Part shown: piece by piece, positions 43,509 through 51,620 of the stretch
Numbering within the stretch: position 1 is the stretch's first letter
How the letters are laid out: each line of letters begins with the position of its first letter
NCBI RefSeq assembly: GCF_007748095.1
Contig: NZ_CP036287.1
Coordinates: 2,170,001-2,234,000 of the forward strand
Direction: 5' to 3'
DNA: 64,000 nt
Source: Engelhardtia mirabilis
GTDB taxonomy: Bacteria > Planctomycetota > UBA1135 > GCA-002686595
The notes under the pieces: generated by a model
The model's database searches: none
What the model saw: the letters and a program-made list of their open reading frames with translations, nothing else
What the model was told of the DNA's origin: nothing
Translations under genes and position numbers: made by a program

Positions 43509-45332
43509 ATGGAACTCTCTCCCACCTCCCAGCTCGGGCTGGTCGCCGCCCTCGGCGTCGGCAGCCAGTGGCTCGCGACCCGCCTGCGGTTGCCCTCGAT
43601 CCTGCTCCTGTTGCTGGTCGGCTTCGCCGTCGGACCGGTCCTGGGCTGGCTCGATCCCGACGAGCTGATGGGGCCGATGCTGTTCCCGCTGGTCTCGCTG
43701 TCGGTGGGCACGATCCTGCTCGAGGGCGGACTCAGCCTGCGGCGCTCGGAGCTGACCGAGATCGGCCCCGCCTTCAGTCGCCTCTTGACCATCGGCGTGG
43801 CGGTGACCTGGACCCTGTCGAGCGTGGCGGCCCACTGGACCCTGGGCTTCTCCTGGCCCCTCTCGACCCTGATCGGCGCCCTGTTGGTGGTCACGGGTCC
43901 CACGGTGACCCTGCCGCTGCTCAATTTCGTGCGGCCCAAGGGCCCGGTGGGCTCGCTGGTCAAGTGGGAGGGCATCGTCAACGACCCCATCGGGGCCGTG
44001 CTCGCGGTGCTGGTCTTCGGTTGGATCAGCGCCGGAGGGGGCAAGGCCGCGACCGGTGACGCGTTCATCGAGCTGTTCGCGGCCGGTGCCGTGGGCGTCG
44101 TGATCGGACTGGCCGTGGCCGAGGGCTTGGCCGTCGTGCTGCGGCGCCACCTGATCCCGGACTACCTGCAGAGCGCCGTGGTGCTGATGACCGGGCTGAC
44201 GGCGTTCGCCCTGTCCAACGAGCTGGCCCACGAGTCGGGCCTTCTGACCGTGACCGTGCTCGGCATCTCCCTGGCCAACGCCAAGGGCGCGCGCATCGAG
44301 CACATCGTGGAGTTCAAGGAGAACCTGCGCGTGGTCCTGATCGGGACCCTGTTCGTGCTCCTGGCCGCGCGCCTGCGATTCGACGACTTCGCCCCCCTCG
44401 GTTGGGGCAGCGTCGGTTTCCTCGCGCTCCTGATCCTGGTCGTCCGGCCGCTGGCCGTGTGGCTCTCGTGCATCGGCACGGGCCTCAATTGGCGCGAGAA
44501 GGTGTTCCTCTCGGTCATGGCGCCGCGCGGGATCGTGGCGGCGGCGATCTCTTCCCTGTTCGCGATCGAACTGTCGCACGCGGGGGTCGATCGCGCCCGG
44601 GAGTTGGCCCCGGTGGTGTTCGTCGTGATCGTCGGTACGGTCGTCGTCTACGGCCTGCTCGCAGCGCCCATCGCCCGCAAGCTCGGCATCGCCGACATGG
44701 AGCGTGGGGGCCTCTTGCTGCTCGGGTCCCACCCCTTCGCGCGCCAGCTCGGGGTGACCCTGACGAAGTTGGGCGTGCCGGTGATCCTGATCGACACCAA
44801 CCGCACCCAGGTGGCCACGGCGCGGCTCGACGGGCTGAAGGCCTACCACGCCAACGCCCTTTCGGAGTACGTCGACCAGCGTGTGCCGTTCGACGGCATC
44901 GGTCGACTGCTGGCGCTGACGCCCAACGATGAGGTCAACAGCCTCGCGGTGGCTCGCTTCGCCGGCCGCTTCGAGCGCTCGGGCCTCTACCAGCTCCCGC
45001 CCGAGTGGCTCAGCGACGGTGAGCCGCAGTCCGAGGCGGCCCGCAATCGCATCACCCAGGAGATGCAAGGGCGCCTGCTGTTCGCTCCCCAGGCGAACTT
45101 CTGGGAGCTGGATTCGCGCCTGGTCCAGGGCGCCCGCATGCGCGTGACGCCCTTGACCGAAGACTTCGACTTCGCGTCCTACAAGGAGCACCACGGGGAC
45201 CGGGCCTTGCCCCTGTTCCGCATCGATCGCAACGGCGAGCTGTTCGTGGCCTCCGTGGACGTGCCCTTCGATCCCAGGCCGGGTGACCAGGTCGTCGCCT
45301 TGGTTCTGGAATCGGACACCGAGGTCACCTGA
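43509..45332 (+). CDS. cation/proton antiporter (NhaP/CPA type) with C-terminal RCK/TrkA-like domains
   Basis: Encodes 607 residues. About 12 membrane helices are visible, with SVGTILLEGGLSLRRSEL, VVTGPTVTLPLLNF and the ion-binding EGIVNDPIGAVLAVLVF of the CPA family. From residue about 400 the cytosolic part holds a TrkA-N-like nucleotide-binding fold (GGLLLLGSHPFARQLGVTLTKLGVPVILIDTNR) and a TrkA-C-type end (RNGELFVASVDVPFDPRPGDQVVALVL). It should exchange Na+ or K+ for protons under nucleotide control. Lies 18 bp after ggt. Ion specificity not decidable. Confidence 0.9.
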   Translation: MELSPTSQLGLVAALGVGSQWLATRLRLPSILLLLLVGFAVGPVLGWLDPDELMGPMLFPLVSLSVGTILLEGGLSLRRSELTEIGPAFSRLLTIGVAVTWTLSSVAAHWTLGFSWPLSTLIGALLVVTGPTVTLPLLNFVRPKGPVGSLVKWEGIVNDPIGAVLAVLVFGWISAGGGKAATGDAFIELFAAGAVGVVIGLAVAEGLAVVLRRHLIPDYLQSAVVLMTGLTAFALSNELAHESGLLTVTVLGISLANAKGARIEHIVEFKENLRVVLIGTLFVLLAARLRFDDFAPLGWGSVGFLALLILVVRPLAVWLSCIGTGLNWREKVFLSVMAPRGIVAAAISSLFAIELSHAGVDRARELAPVVFVVIVGTVVVYGLLAAPIARKLGIADMERGGLLLLGSHPFARQLGVTLTKLGVPVILIDTNRTQVATARLDGLKAYHANALSEYVDQRVPFDGIGRLLALTPNDEVNSLAVARFAGRFERSGLYQLPPEWLSDGEPQSEAARNRITQEMQGRLLFAPQANFWELDSRLVQGARMRVTPLTEDFDFASYKEHHGDRALPLFRIDRNGELFVASVDVPFDPRPGDQVVALVLESDTEVT

Positions 45333-45574
45333 TCCCAAGGGGGCCGTTGGAACCCGCCCGCCGGCCCCGGCAGGCGCGGTCGCCAGGCCGCCGGGGGCAC
45401 CGGCGACCCCGGCGACCCCGGCGGCAAGCGGGTCGGGATAGGCTCTGGGGGCGTTCCGCCCAGGCGGTGGGAACCAAATCGTCCCCAGGACCTTCCAAGG
45501 GGACTCCCCTCGCATCGGGAGCGGCCACCGGCGGCTCTCACTCGAATCCCAACACTACCCACACGATCACGTTC
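45333..45574. other. 242-bp intergenic region
   Basis: Leader region of the abundant-looking secreted protein that follows. Contains GGCGACCCCGGCGACCCCGGCG, a direct repeat of about 9 bp at 45404-45424, and a relatively AT-rich part next to the start codon (45541-45574). No clear -10/-35. Confidence 0.4.
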
Positions 45575-47224
45575 ATGAGATCCCACGCCGTCCTGGCGGC
45601 CCTCTTCGGGGCCGCCCTTTCTTCGTTCGCCAGCGCGGCACCGCAGCAGAACGTGATTCCGGGCACCGATGTCGCCCTCGGCTTGCTCAACGACCTGACC
45701 GCCGTCAACCGCTCGGGGACCTTCCCCGGGGGCATGAACGCCGTCGCCATGTCGACCACCTCCTGCAACAAGGGCACGGTCGACGTGCCCTGGCTCGCGC
45801 CGATGCAGGAGGACCACCCGATGATCGCCTTCCTCGTCGTGCGCCACGACGACTCGGGACGGATGATCCAGATCTCCGACTACTCCTACGTCAAGCACGG
45901 CTTCTTCGCCCTGGCCAGCAGCCAGTGCGACACCTGCACCGTGAGCCCCTTCGGCCACGACGGGACGTACCTCGGGATCGGTTGCTCGGACACCTACGCG
46001 GTGTCGAACAACAGCAACAACTTCTACCTCGCGCCCCCGGACGAGATCGATCCGTGGCTCGGGCAGTGGACCGCCCAGTGCTCGTTCTTCGACGCCGGAC
46101 TGAACCCGACGCCGGGCACCATGTGCGACGGCAACCGCAGCTTCACCATGGGCCAGGCCGGCAGCCTGGGTCCGATCGGCAACCGCATCCACATCCCCGA
46201 TGCGGCCTTGGATCCGGTTCTGAACCCCAGCTTCGCCTACTCCAGCTACTACGTGATCCGTGGTGAGCCCGAGGCCCGTCGCGGCAACAACCTGGGCTTC
46301 CGTCCGTTCAACCCGACCTGGAACGGTTCCAAGTGGAACTTCTCCAACACGGGGCCGCTGGTGAACGACACCGTGCTGTCGATCTGGCCCGGCGCGTCGG
46401 TCGATTCGAGCACCAACGGCAACGACGACGGTCGCGTCTTCGTGGCCTCGAAGGTCACCGGTCCGAACGCGAACGGCCTCTACCACTACGAGTACGCGCT
46501 GCACAACCGCGACAACGCGCGCGGCATCGACGAGCTGCGCCTGCCCCTGTGTGCCTCGGCCCAGGTCTCGGGCTTCGGCTTCAAGGACGTGGACCTCGAC
46601 CCGGCCAACGGCTGGAGCTTCAACCACGTGGGCGGCGAACTGGTCGTCTCGACCGGCAACAACCCGCTCAACTGGAACTCGATCTACAACTTCTGGTTCG
46701 ACTCCTCCGCGGCGCCCGAGTCCGGCCTGGCCTCCCTCGGCCAGTTCCTGCCCGGCACCGGCGCGGACAGCTTCGCCGTGGCGACCCAGGTGCCCACCGG
46801 CCAGTACGACCTCGTGCTAGGCCCGGGTTGCGGCAGCTCGAGCGTGCCGACCTTGGCGGCCAACGGTCAGGCGACCCTCGGCAACGCCGGCTTCGCCCTC
46901 GACATGACCGACAACGCCCCCGGCGCGACCTCGGTCCTGTTTGCCAGCCCCCTCGCGACCAACCTGCCCCTGGGCAGCGGCTGCACCCTCTACCTGGGTG
47001 GCGTCTTCGGTGCGCAGATCTCCCAGGTCGGCTCGGCGATCAACGACGGCGCCGGCGACGGTTCCTTCGCCCTGCCGGTGCCGAGCGACGTGGCCCTCGA
47101 GGGCGTCGACCTGAACTTCCAGGCCTTCACCCTGACCGGCAGCGGTCCGGCCTTCGCCCTGGGCGACCTGACCAACGGTCTGCTGGTGCGCCTGGGCAAC
47201 AACACTGCCGGCTGCGCCAACTGA
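45575..47224 (+). CDS. secreted protein with planctomycete-type C-terminal module
   Basis: Encodes 549 residues from ATG 45575 with a signal peptide (MRSHAVLAALFGAALSSFASA). The mature part is rich in Asn, Gly, Ser and Asp, with few charges. Residues of about 30-420 are an unidentified beta-rich domain with paired cysteines (SQCDTCTVSPFG, GTMCDGNRSF). The last 90 residues (GSGCTLYLGGVFGAQ, LPVPSDVALEGVDLNFQAF, ending LGNNTAGCAN) form a module that I associate from memory with large sets of planctomycete extracellular proteins. A surface or matrix role is likely. Third-position GC resembles the neighbours and a strong hairpin at 47282 follows. No enzymatic motif is seen. Confidence 0.85.
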   Translation: MRSHAVLAALFGAALSSFASAAPQQNVIPGTDVALGLLNDLTAVNRSGTFPGGMNAVAMSTTSCNKGTVDVPWLAPMQEDHPMIAFLVVRHDDSGRMIQISDYSYVKHGFFALASSQCDTCTVSPFGHDGTYLGIGCSDTYAVSNNSNNFYLAPPDEIDPWLGQWTAQCSFFDAGLNPTPGTMCDGNRSFTMGQAGSLGPIGNRIHIPDAALDPVLNPSFAYSSYYVIRGEPEARRGNNLGFRPFNPTWNGSKWNFSNTGPLVNDTVLSIWPGASVDSSTNGNDDGRVFVASKVTGPNANGLYHYEYALHNRDNARGIDELRLPLCASAQVSGFGFKDVDLDPANGWSFNHVGGELVVSTGNNPLNWNSIYNFWFDSSAAPESGLASLGQFLPGTGADSFAVATQVPTGQYDLVLGPGCGSSSVPTLAANGQATLGNAGFALDMTDNAPGATSVLFASPLATNLPLGSGCTLYLGGVFGAQISQVGSAINDGAGDGSFALPVPSDVALEGVDLNFQAFTLTGSGPAFALGDLTNGLLVRLGNNTAGCAN

Positions 47225-47281
47225 GCGCGGCGACCCGCTCCGGTGACCGCGCTCGCGCGCTGACCGAAGCGGGCGATCGAC

Positions 47282-47315
47282 GGGGCCGCGTCCGGCACTT
47301 GCCGGGCGCGGCCCC
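47282..47315 (+). terminator. strong bidirectional hairpin
   Basis: GGGGCCGCGTCCGGC pairs with GCCGGGCGCGGCCCC around a four-base loop (ACTT), with one T/G wobble in RNA. It lies 57 bp after the secreted protein stop and 22 bp before the convergent polyferredoxin stop, so it can serve both transcripts. No T tract. Confidence 0.65.
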
Positions 47316-47336
47316 GCGCCATTCGCGGTCGGCCGA

Positions 47337-49067
47337 TCAGAGCTCGGAGGCGCGCGCCTCGTCGAGCAGTCGTACCAACCGGGGCTCGCCAGGGAAGCGT
47401 TCCAGGGCGCGCTCGAGGTTGGTGATCGCCGTGTCGCGATCGCCCAGGGCCAGCTGGATGCGCGCGATGCAGAGCCGGGGCTCGACCGCGTCGGGCAGCT
47501 CCTGGACCAGCCGCACCACCAGCGGCGCGCGGGCGGCGGCCTGGGCCGCGTCGGGCGGCGCAGCTTCGAACTGGTCCCACAGCACCGCGGCGGCTTGCGC
47601 CAGTCGCTCCTGCCGCACCAGCAGTTCGAGCAGGACCTCGCGGGCGACCGTCATGGTCGGGTCGGCCTCGACGGCGGCGCGCAGGTCGGCCTCGGCTTCC
47701 TGCTCGCGCCCCAGGCCGAAGTAGGCCTGACCGAGCTGGTTGTGAAGTCGCTTGGGCACCAGCAGTCCGAGGTGACGCGCGCGTTCGAGGTGTACCAGGG
47801 CCGACTCGATCGCGGCCGTGCGCTGCGGTTCGGCGCCGGGAGCCGTGCGCAAGAGGCGTTCACCTTCGATCGCGCTGAAGCGCACGAGCGCCGAGTGGAC
47901 CGCCAGCAACAGGAAGCCGCAGCTCGCCACGAACGCCACGCCGCCGCGGGGCGTCCAGCGGCCATTCGACACGAGCACCGAGCGTTGGAAGCGCAGCTCG
48001 ACCCGGCGGGCGAGGCGCAGGCCCAGCACCGCAGCGAGGCCGGCGAAGCCGCCCAGGGCCAGGGAGAGGAGGAAGGGCACTTGGTCGTAGAGCCCGCGGA
48101 AGGCCCAGACCGACGCCAGCGAAACGCTGCCGAGCAGGAACTCCTCGGGCCAACTGAAGTCGAAGGTGCGTGCCGGCTTCGCGCGCCCATCCGCGGGTCG
48201 CTTCGGTGGCAAGCTACCGAAGCCGAAGCTCAGCGCGTCCTTGGGACAGGCGCTGACGCAGTCCATGCACTTCATGCAGCCCGGATCGGTGACCTGGCCA
48301 AAGAGCGCCACCTCGCGGTGCACGACCACGTTGCTGGTGCAGACGGCGGTGCAGTGCCCACAGCCCTCGCAGGCGTCAGCATCGACGCGGATGCGCCCGG
48401 GCGCCACCCGATCGGCGAGCCCGAAGATCGCGCCGTAGGGACAGGCGTAGGTGCAAAAGCCCTTGGCGCCGAGCAGCCAAACCGCGACGAAGCCACACAC
48501 GACGAAAGTCGCCAGGGCCACCGGCCAGTCCGGGAAGCGTGCCCACAGGTCGTCGGTGAACAGGTGCCACTGCCAGGCTGGACGCGGGCCGTCGCCGACC
48601 ATTCGCAGCACGCTCGGCACCACGAACATCTCCAGGGCAGCGACGGCCGGGAGCCAGGCCAGGAGGCGCGAGCGCAGCGGCCGGGGGCGCAGACCGAGGC
48701 GCCCCAACAGCCACGCGGCGCCGTCCTGCAGCGCAACCAAGTGGCAGGCCCAACCGCAGAAGAAGCGACCCACCACCAGGGTGGAGAGGGTCAAGAGCAC
48801 CATGAACACGAGGCCGGCGTTGATCACGCCTTGGGCCAAGGAGTGGCCCGCCTCCGAGGGTTCGAGGGCGCTGAGCGTGCGCTCGGTGGCCAGCCAATGG
48901 GCTACGCGCACCGCGATCACCGCGTGGACGGCGACCAGCACCGCCGCGCGCCAGCGCCCGCGGGTCGAGCGCGGGCTGGCCGGGACCCCGGCCTCGGGGC
49001 CACAGCCGGCGCGGTGCTCACTCGCCCGCGGCAGGTCGCGGGCCGTTGCGCTCGGCGTGGCGGCCAT
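47337..49067 (-). CDS. membrane polyferredoxin (NapH/NosR-like) with C-terminal TPR domain
   Basis: Encodes 576 residues from ATG 49067. After an N-terminal disordered stretch there are several helices with two Cys-rich turns of the NapH/NosR type (RFFCGWACHLVALQDG and GFCTYACPYGAIFGLADR). Two 4Fe-4S ferredoxin motifs follow: CEGCGHCTAVCTSNVV and CMKCMDCVSACPKDAL. Three further helices and about 190 residues of TPR-like repeats (LHNQLGQAYFGLGREQEAEADLRAAVEADP; LCIARIQLALGDRDTAITNLERALERFPGEP) complete it. The first part should move electrons across the membrane, the second bind protein partners. A fusion of the two is unfamiliar to me. It follows mogA by five bases. Confidence 0.85.
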   Translation of the reverse strand: MAATPSATARDLPRASEHRAGCGPEAGVPASPRSTRGRWRAAVLVAVHAVIAVRVAHWLATERTLSALEPSEAGHSLAQGVINAGLVFMVLLTLSTLVVGRFFCGWACHLVALQDGAAWLLGRLGLRPRPLRSRLLAWLPAVAALEMFVVPSVLRMVGDGPRPAWQWHLFTDDLWARFPDWPVALATFVVCGFVAVWLLGAKGFCTYACPYGAIFGLADRVAPGRIRVDADACEGCGHCTAVCTSNVVVHREVALFGQVTDPGCMKCMDCVSACPKDALSFGFGSLPPKRPADGRAKPARTFDFSWPEEFLLGSVSLASVWAFRGLYDQVPFLLSLALGGFAGLAAVLGLRLARRVELRFQRSVLVSNGRWTPRGGVAFVASCGFLLLAVHSALVRFSAIEGERLLRTAPGAEPQRTAAIESALVHLERARHLGLLVPKRLHNQLGQAYFGLGREQEAEADLRAAVEADPTMTVAREVLLELLVRQERLAQAAAVLWDQFEAAPPDAAQAAARAPLVVRLVQELPDAVEPRLCIARIQLALGDRDTAITNLERALERFPGEPRLVRLLDEARASEL

Positions 49068-49072
49068 CGGCG

Positions 49073-49612
49073 CTACTTCTGCTTCGGACGGAAGACCTCG
49101 ACCACCTCGGGGTTGCCCTCGAGCCAGGCCCCGCCGATCAGGTCGATGCAGTAGGGGATGGCCGGGAACACGGCGTCGAGGCAGACGCGGATCGCCGCCG
49201 GCTTGCCGGGCAGGGTCACGAACAGGGTCGAACCCAGGGTCCCCGCGGTCTGGCGCGAGAGGATCGCGGTGGGCACGCCCTCGTCCAGGGACGCGCGGCG
49301 CATCTGTTCGCCGAAGCCCGGGAAGAGCTTGTCGCACACCTCCTCGAGGGCCTCCGGTGTGACGTCGCGCGCCGAGGGGCCGGTGCCGCCGGTGGAGCAG
49401 ACCAGCGAGCAACCCTTGGCCGCCAGCTCGCGCAGGGCGGCGCAGATGCCCTCCCGGTCGTCGGGGATCACCACCCGCAGGTACTCGCAGGGCGTGGCCA
49501 GGTAGTCGCGCAGGGCTGCTTCGATGGCCGGGCCGGAGAGGTCTTCGTACTCGCCGCGGCTGGCGCGGTCGGAGATCGTCAGGACGCCGATCTTGGGGCT
49601 GTCTTCAGTCAT
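49073..49612 (-). CDS. mogA: molybdopterin adenylyltransferase (MogA/MoaB family)
   Basis: Encodes 179 residues from ATG 49612. The MoCF-fold motifs are present: KIGVLTISDRASRGEYEDLSGPAI, VIPDDREGI, the phosphate-binding STGGTGPSARDVTPEAL, and LPGKPAAIRVCLDAVFPAIPYCIDLIGG. The enzyme adenylates molybdopterin, activating it for molybdate insertion. It is upstream of a polyferredoxin gene, which suggests that the latter might serve a molybdoenzyme not encoded here. The open frame extending to 51358 is the shadow of the CgeB-like gene. Confidence 0.93.
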   Translation of the reverse strand: MTEDSPKIGVLTISDRASRGEYEDLSGPAIEAALRDYLATPCEYLRVVIPDDREGICAALRELAAKGCSLVCSTGGTGPSARDVTPEALEEVCDKLFPGFGEQMRRASLDEGVPTAILSRQTAGTLGSTLFVTLPGKPAAIRVCLDAVFPAIPYCIDLIGGAWLEGNPEVVEVFRPKQK

Positions 49613-49696
49613 GGGGAGCACGGCCCTCGTTCCGGCCGGCGGCGCACTGTAGAAGGGGGGCGCGCGAGCCGTCCACCGCGGCGCGCCGGTCCAGCC

Positions 49697-51448
49697 TTGC
49701 CCCCGACCGAATCCAACCCCCAGCCCGCGACCGGGACCCCGGCGGTTCTCGAACGCAACGTCCTCGCTCTGCAGCGCCGCGCGCCGGCCCTGCTCGCGCG
49801 TTTGGATCTGCCGGCGCGGGAGGACCACCTGCGCGCGGAGCCCGGCGGCGTCGGGATCGACTGGCGCGGGACGTGGCAGCGGCTCGATCTCGAAGCGGCG
49901 GCCGCGGACGGCGCCACGCTGGACTTGGCGGCGCGCTCGGGCAGCCGGGCCGAAGGGAGCCTCCTGTTGTTCGGCGTCGGCCTGGGCGAGACCCTGGCGC
50001 GCGCCCTCGCGGGGCCTGCGACCCGGATCCTGGCCTGGGACCGCGATCCGCGCCTGCTGCGGCTCTTGATCGAGCGCCTGGACCTGGCCGAGGCCATCGA
50101 CGGCGGGCGGCTCGAGTTGCTGCTGGGCACGGACCTCTTGGCCTGGACCGGCCAGCAGATCCCGGCGCAGGTGCGTGCCCACCCGATTCTGGGCTCCATG
50201 TGGGCCCGCGAGCGGCGGCTGGTCGAGCGCGGCGCCGTCGGTCGCCCGATCGCCCTGGGCGAGGGGCGCCTGTTCGTCGATCAGGTCGGGGAGTGCCTGG
50301 AGCGCCTGGGCTTCTGGCCCTGGACGGTCGACATCCAAGGCCTGGCCGTGGAGGAGATCGAGCACCAGGTCGACGCCCTGGACCCGGTGGCCCTGGTGAC
50401 CGTCAACCACACCCATGGTGTGGCCGAGTTCTGCTCCGCGCGCGGGCTCCCCGCGCTGACCTGGGAGATCGATCCCTCGACCGACTCCCTGGCGCGGCTC
50501 GAACGCCCCTGCCCGACCAGCCATGTGTTCACCTACCGGCGCGCCCACGTGGACGCCTTCCGCGCCGCCGGCTTCGAGCACGTCACCTACCAGCCCCTGG
50601 CCGCGGACACCCTCGCGCGCAGGCCGGCGCAGCTCGCCGGCGCCGAGGCCGAGCACTACCGGGCGCCGGTGGCCTTCGTGGGCGCGAGCATGGTCGAGCG
50701 CGGGCGACGGGCCCAGGACCAGTTCCTCGAGCTCTACGGCGCCTGGGCCCGCGACGAGGGGGCCACGGACGCGAGCGGTCGCGCAGCCCTCGAGCAGGCC
50801 CTCGCGGACCAGCGGGGGGATTTCTCCCGCTACCGCCTGGCGACCCTGCTGCGCCCGACCTTCGGCAAGTTCCTCGACGACTGCGCGGCCGAGGCGGAGG
50901 CGGGGCACTCGACCCTGCGACCGGAGTCCCTCGCCGCCGAGGCGGCGGCCGCCGAGAAACGCCTGTCCTGGGTGGGTTCCCTGGCCAGCTTCGACGTCCA
51001 GGTCTGGGGCGACGAGGGTTGGAAGGCCCTCGAGCCCCACGGCGTGCGCTACCGCGGCGGGGCGGGCCACGCGCTCGAGCTCAACCGGGTCTACTCGGGC
51101 GCGTCGATCAACGTGGACATCGGACGCCTGTACCAGGCGGACATCGTCACCATGCGGGTCTTCGACGTGCTGGCCTGCGGGGGCTTCGCCCTGGTCGAGG
51201 CCTCCGAGGCCCTGGCGGAGTGCTTCGCGGTGGGGGAGGAACTCGCGGTCTACCGTGACCTGGCCGAGCTGCGGGCCAAGATCGCGCACTACCTCGAGCA
51301 CCCCGACCAGGCCCGCGCCATGGCCGAGCGCGGCCGGGCGGCGGTGCTCGAGCGGCACGACATGACGGCGCGCCTGGCGTCCATGCTGCGCTCGGCCGGG
51401 GTCGATCGCGGCACCGGGGCGACCGATCCAGAGCCGGCCGGAGCCTGA
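49697..51448 (+). CDS. CgeB-like glycosyltransferase-family protein
   Basis: About 583 residues if TTG 49697 is used (LPPTESNPQPATGTPAV); no ATG fits, so the start is uncertain. The N-terminal part is a DUF3880-like segment (LLLFGVGLGETLARALAG, AWDRDPRLLRLLIERL). Then VTVNHTHGVAEFCSARGLPALTWEID and HVFTYRRAHVDAFRAAGFEHVTYQPLA belong to the CgeB/maturation-type GT-B fold. The C-terminus has the glycosyl-transferase-like INVDIGRLYQADIVTMRVFDVLACGGFALVE and YRDLAELRAKIAHYLEHPD. It may glycosylate a protein or envelope polymer. Sugar and acceptor unknown. A hairpin follows at 51462. Confidence 0.8.
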   Translation: MPPTESNPQPATGTPAVLERNVLALQRRAPALLARLDLPAREDHLRAEPGGVGIDWRGTWQRLDLEAAAADGATLDLAARSGSRAEGSLLLFGVGLGETLARALAGPATRILAWDRDPRLLRLLIERLDLAEAIDGGRLELLLGTDLLAWTGQQIPAQVRAHPILGSMWARERRLVERGAVGRPIALGEGRLFVDQVGECLERLGFWPWTVDIQGLAVEEIEHQVDALDPVALVTVNHTHGVAEFCSARGLPALTWEIDPSTDSLARLERPCPTSHVFTYRRAHVDAFRAAGFEHVTYQPLAADTLARRPAQLAGAEAEHYRAPVAFVGASMVERGRRAQDQFLELYGAWARDEGATDASGRAALEQALADQRGDFSRYRLATLLRPTFGKFLDDCAAEAEAGHSTLRPESLAAEAAAAEKRLSWVGSLASFDVQVWGDEGWKALEPHGVRYRGGAGHALELNRVYSGASINVDIGRLYQADIVTMRVFDVLACGGFALVEASEALAECFAVGEELAVYRDLAELRAKIAHYLEHPDQARAMAERGRAAVLERHDMTARLASMLRSAGVDRGTGATDPEPAGA

Positions 51449-51461
51449 GCGGGCGGGGAGC

Positions 51462-51486
51462 GGGTCGCCGCAGGGCTCCGCGACCC
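51462..51486 (+). terminator. hairpin after the CgeB-like gene
   Basis: GGGTCGC (51462-51468) pairs with GCGACCC (51480-51486) around an 11-base loop, 14 bp after the stop codon, followed by TTCG. Moderate stem, no long T tract. Confidence 0.5.
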
Positions 51487-51620
51487 TTCGAAGTCGCTTC
51501 CGGGCACGGGGTCCCGGGAATCGGAGCCGAGGGTGGGAAATGGGTGAACTCCGGTGGGTGCCGCGGCCGATGCAAGGGTGGCCGTGGTGCGTCTGGCCGA
51601 TTTCCCCTGATCAACTCTCC

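Noticed and set aside
42249..45515. 1088-codon minus-strand open frame opposite ggt and the antiporter
   Set aside because: Same antisense-shadow composition, and it spans two real genes and an intergenic gap.
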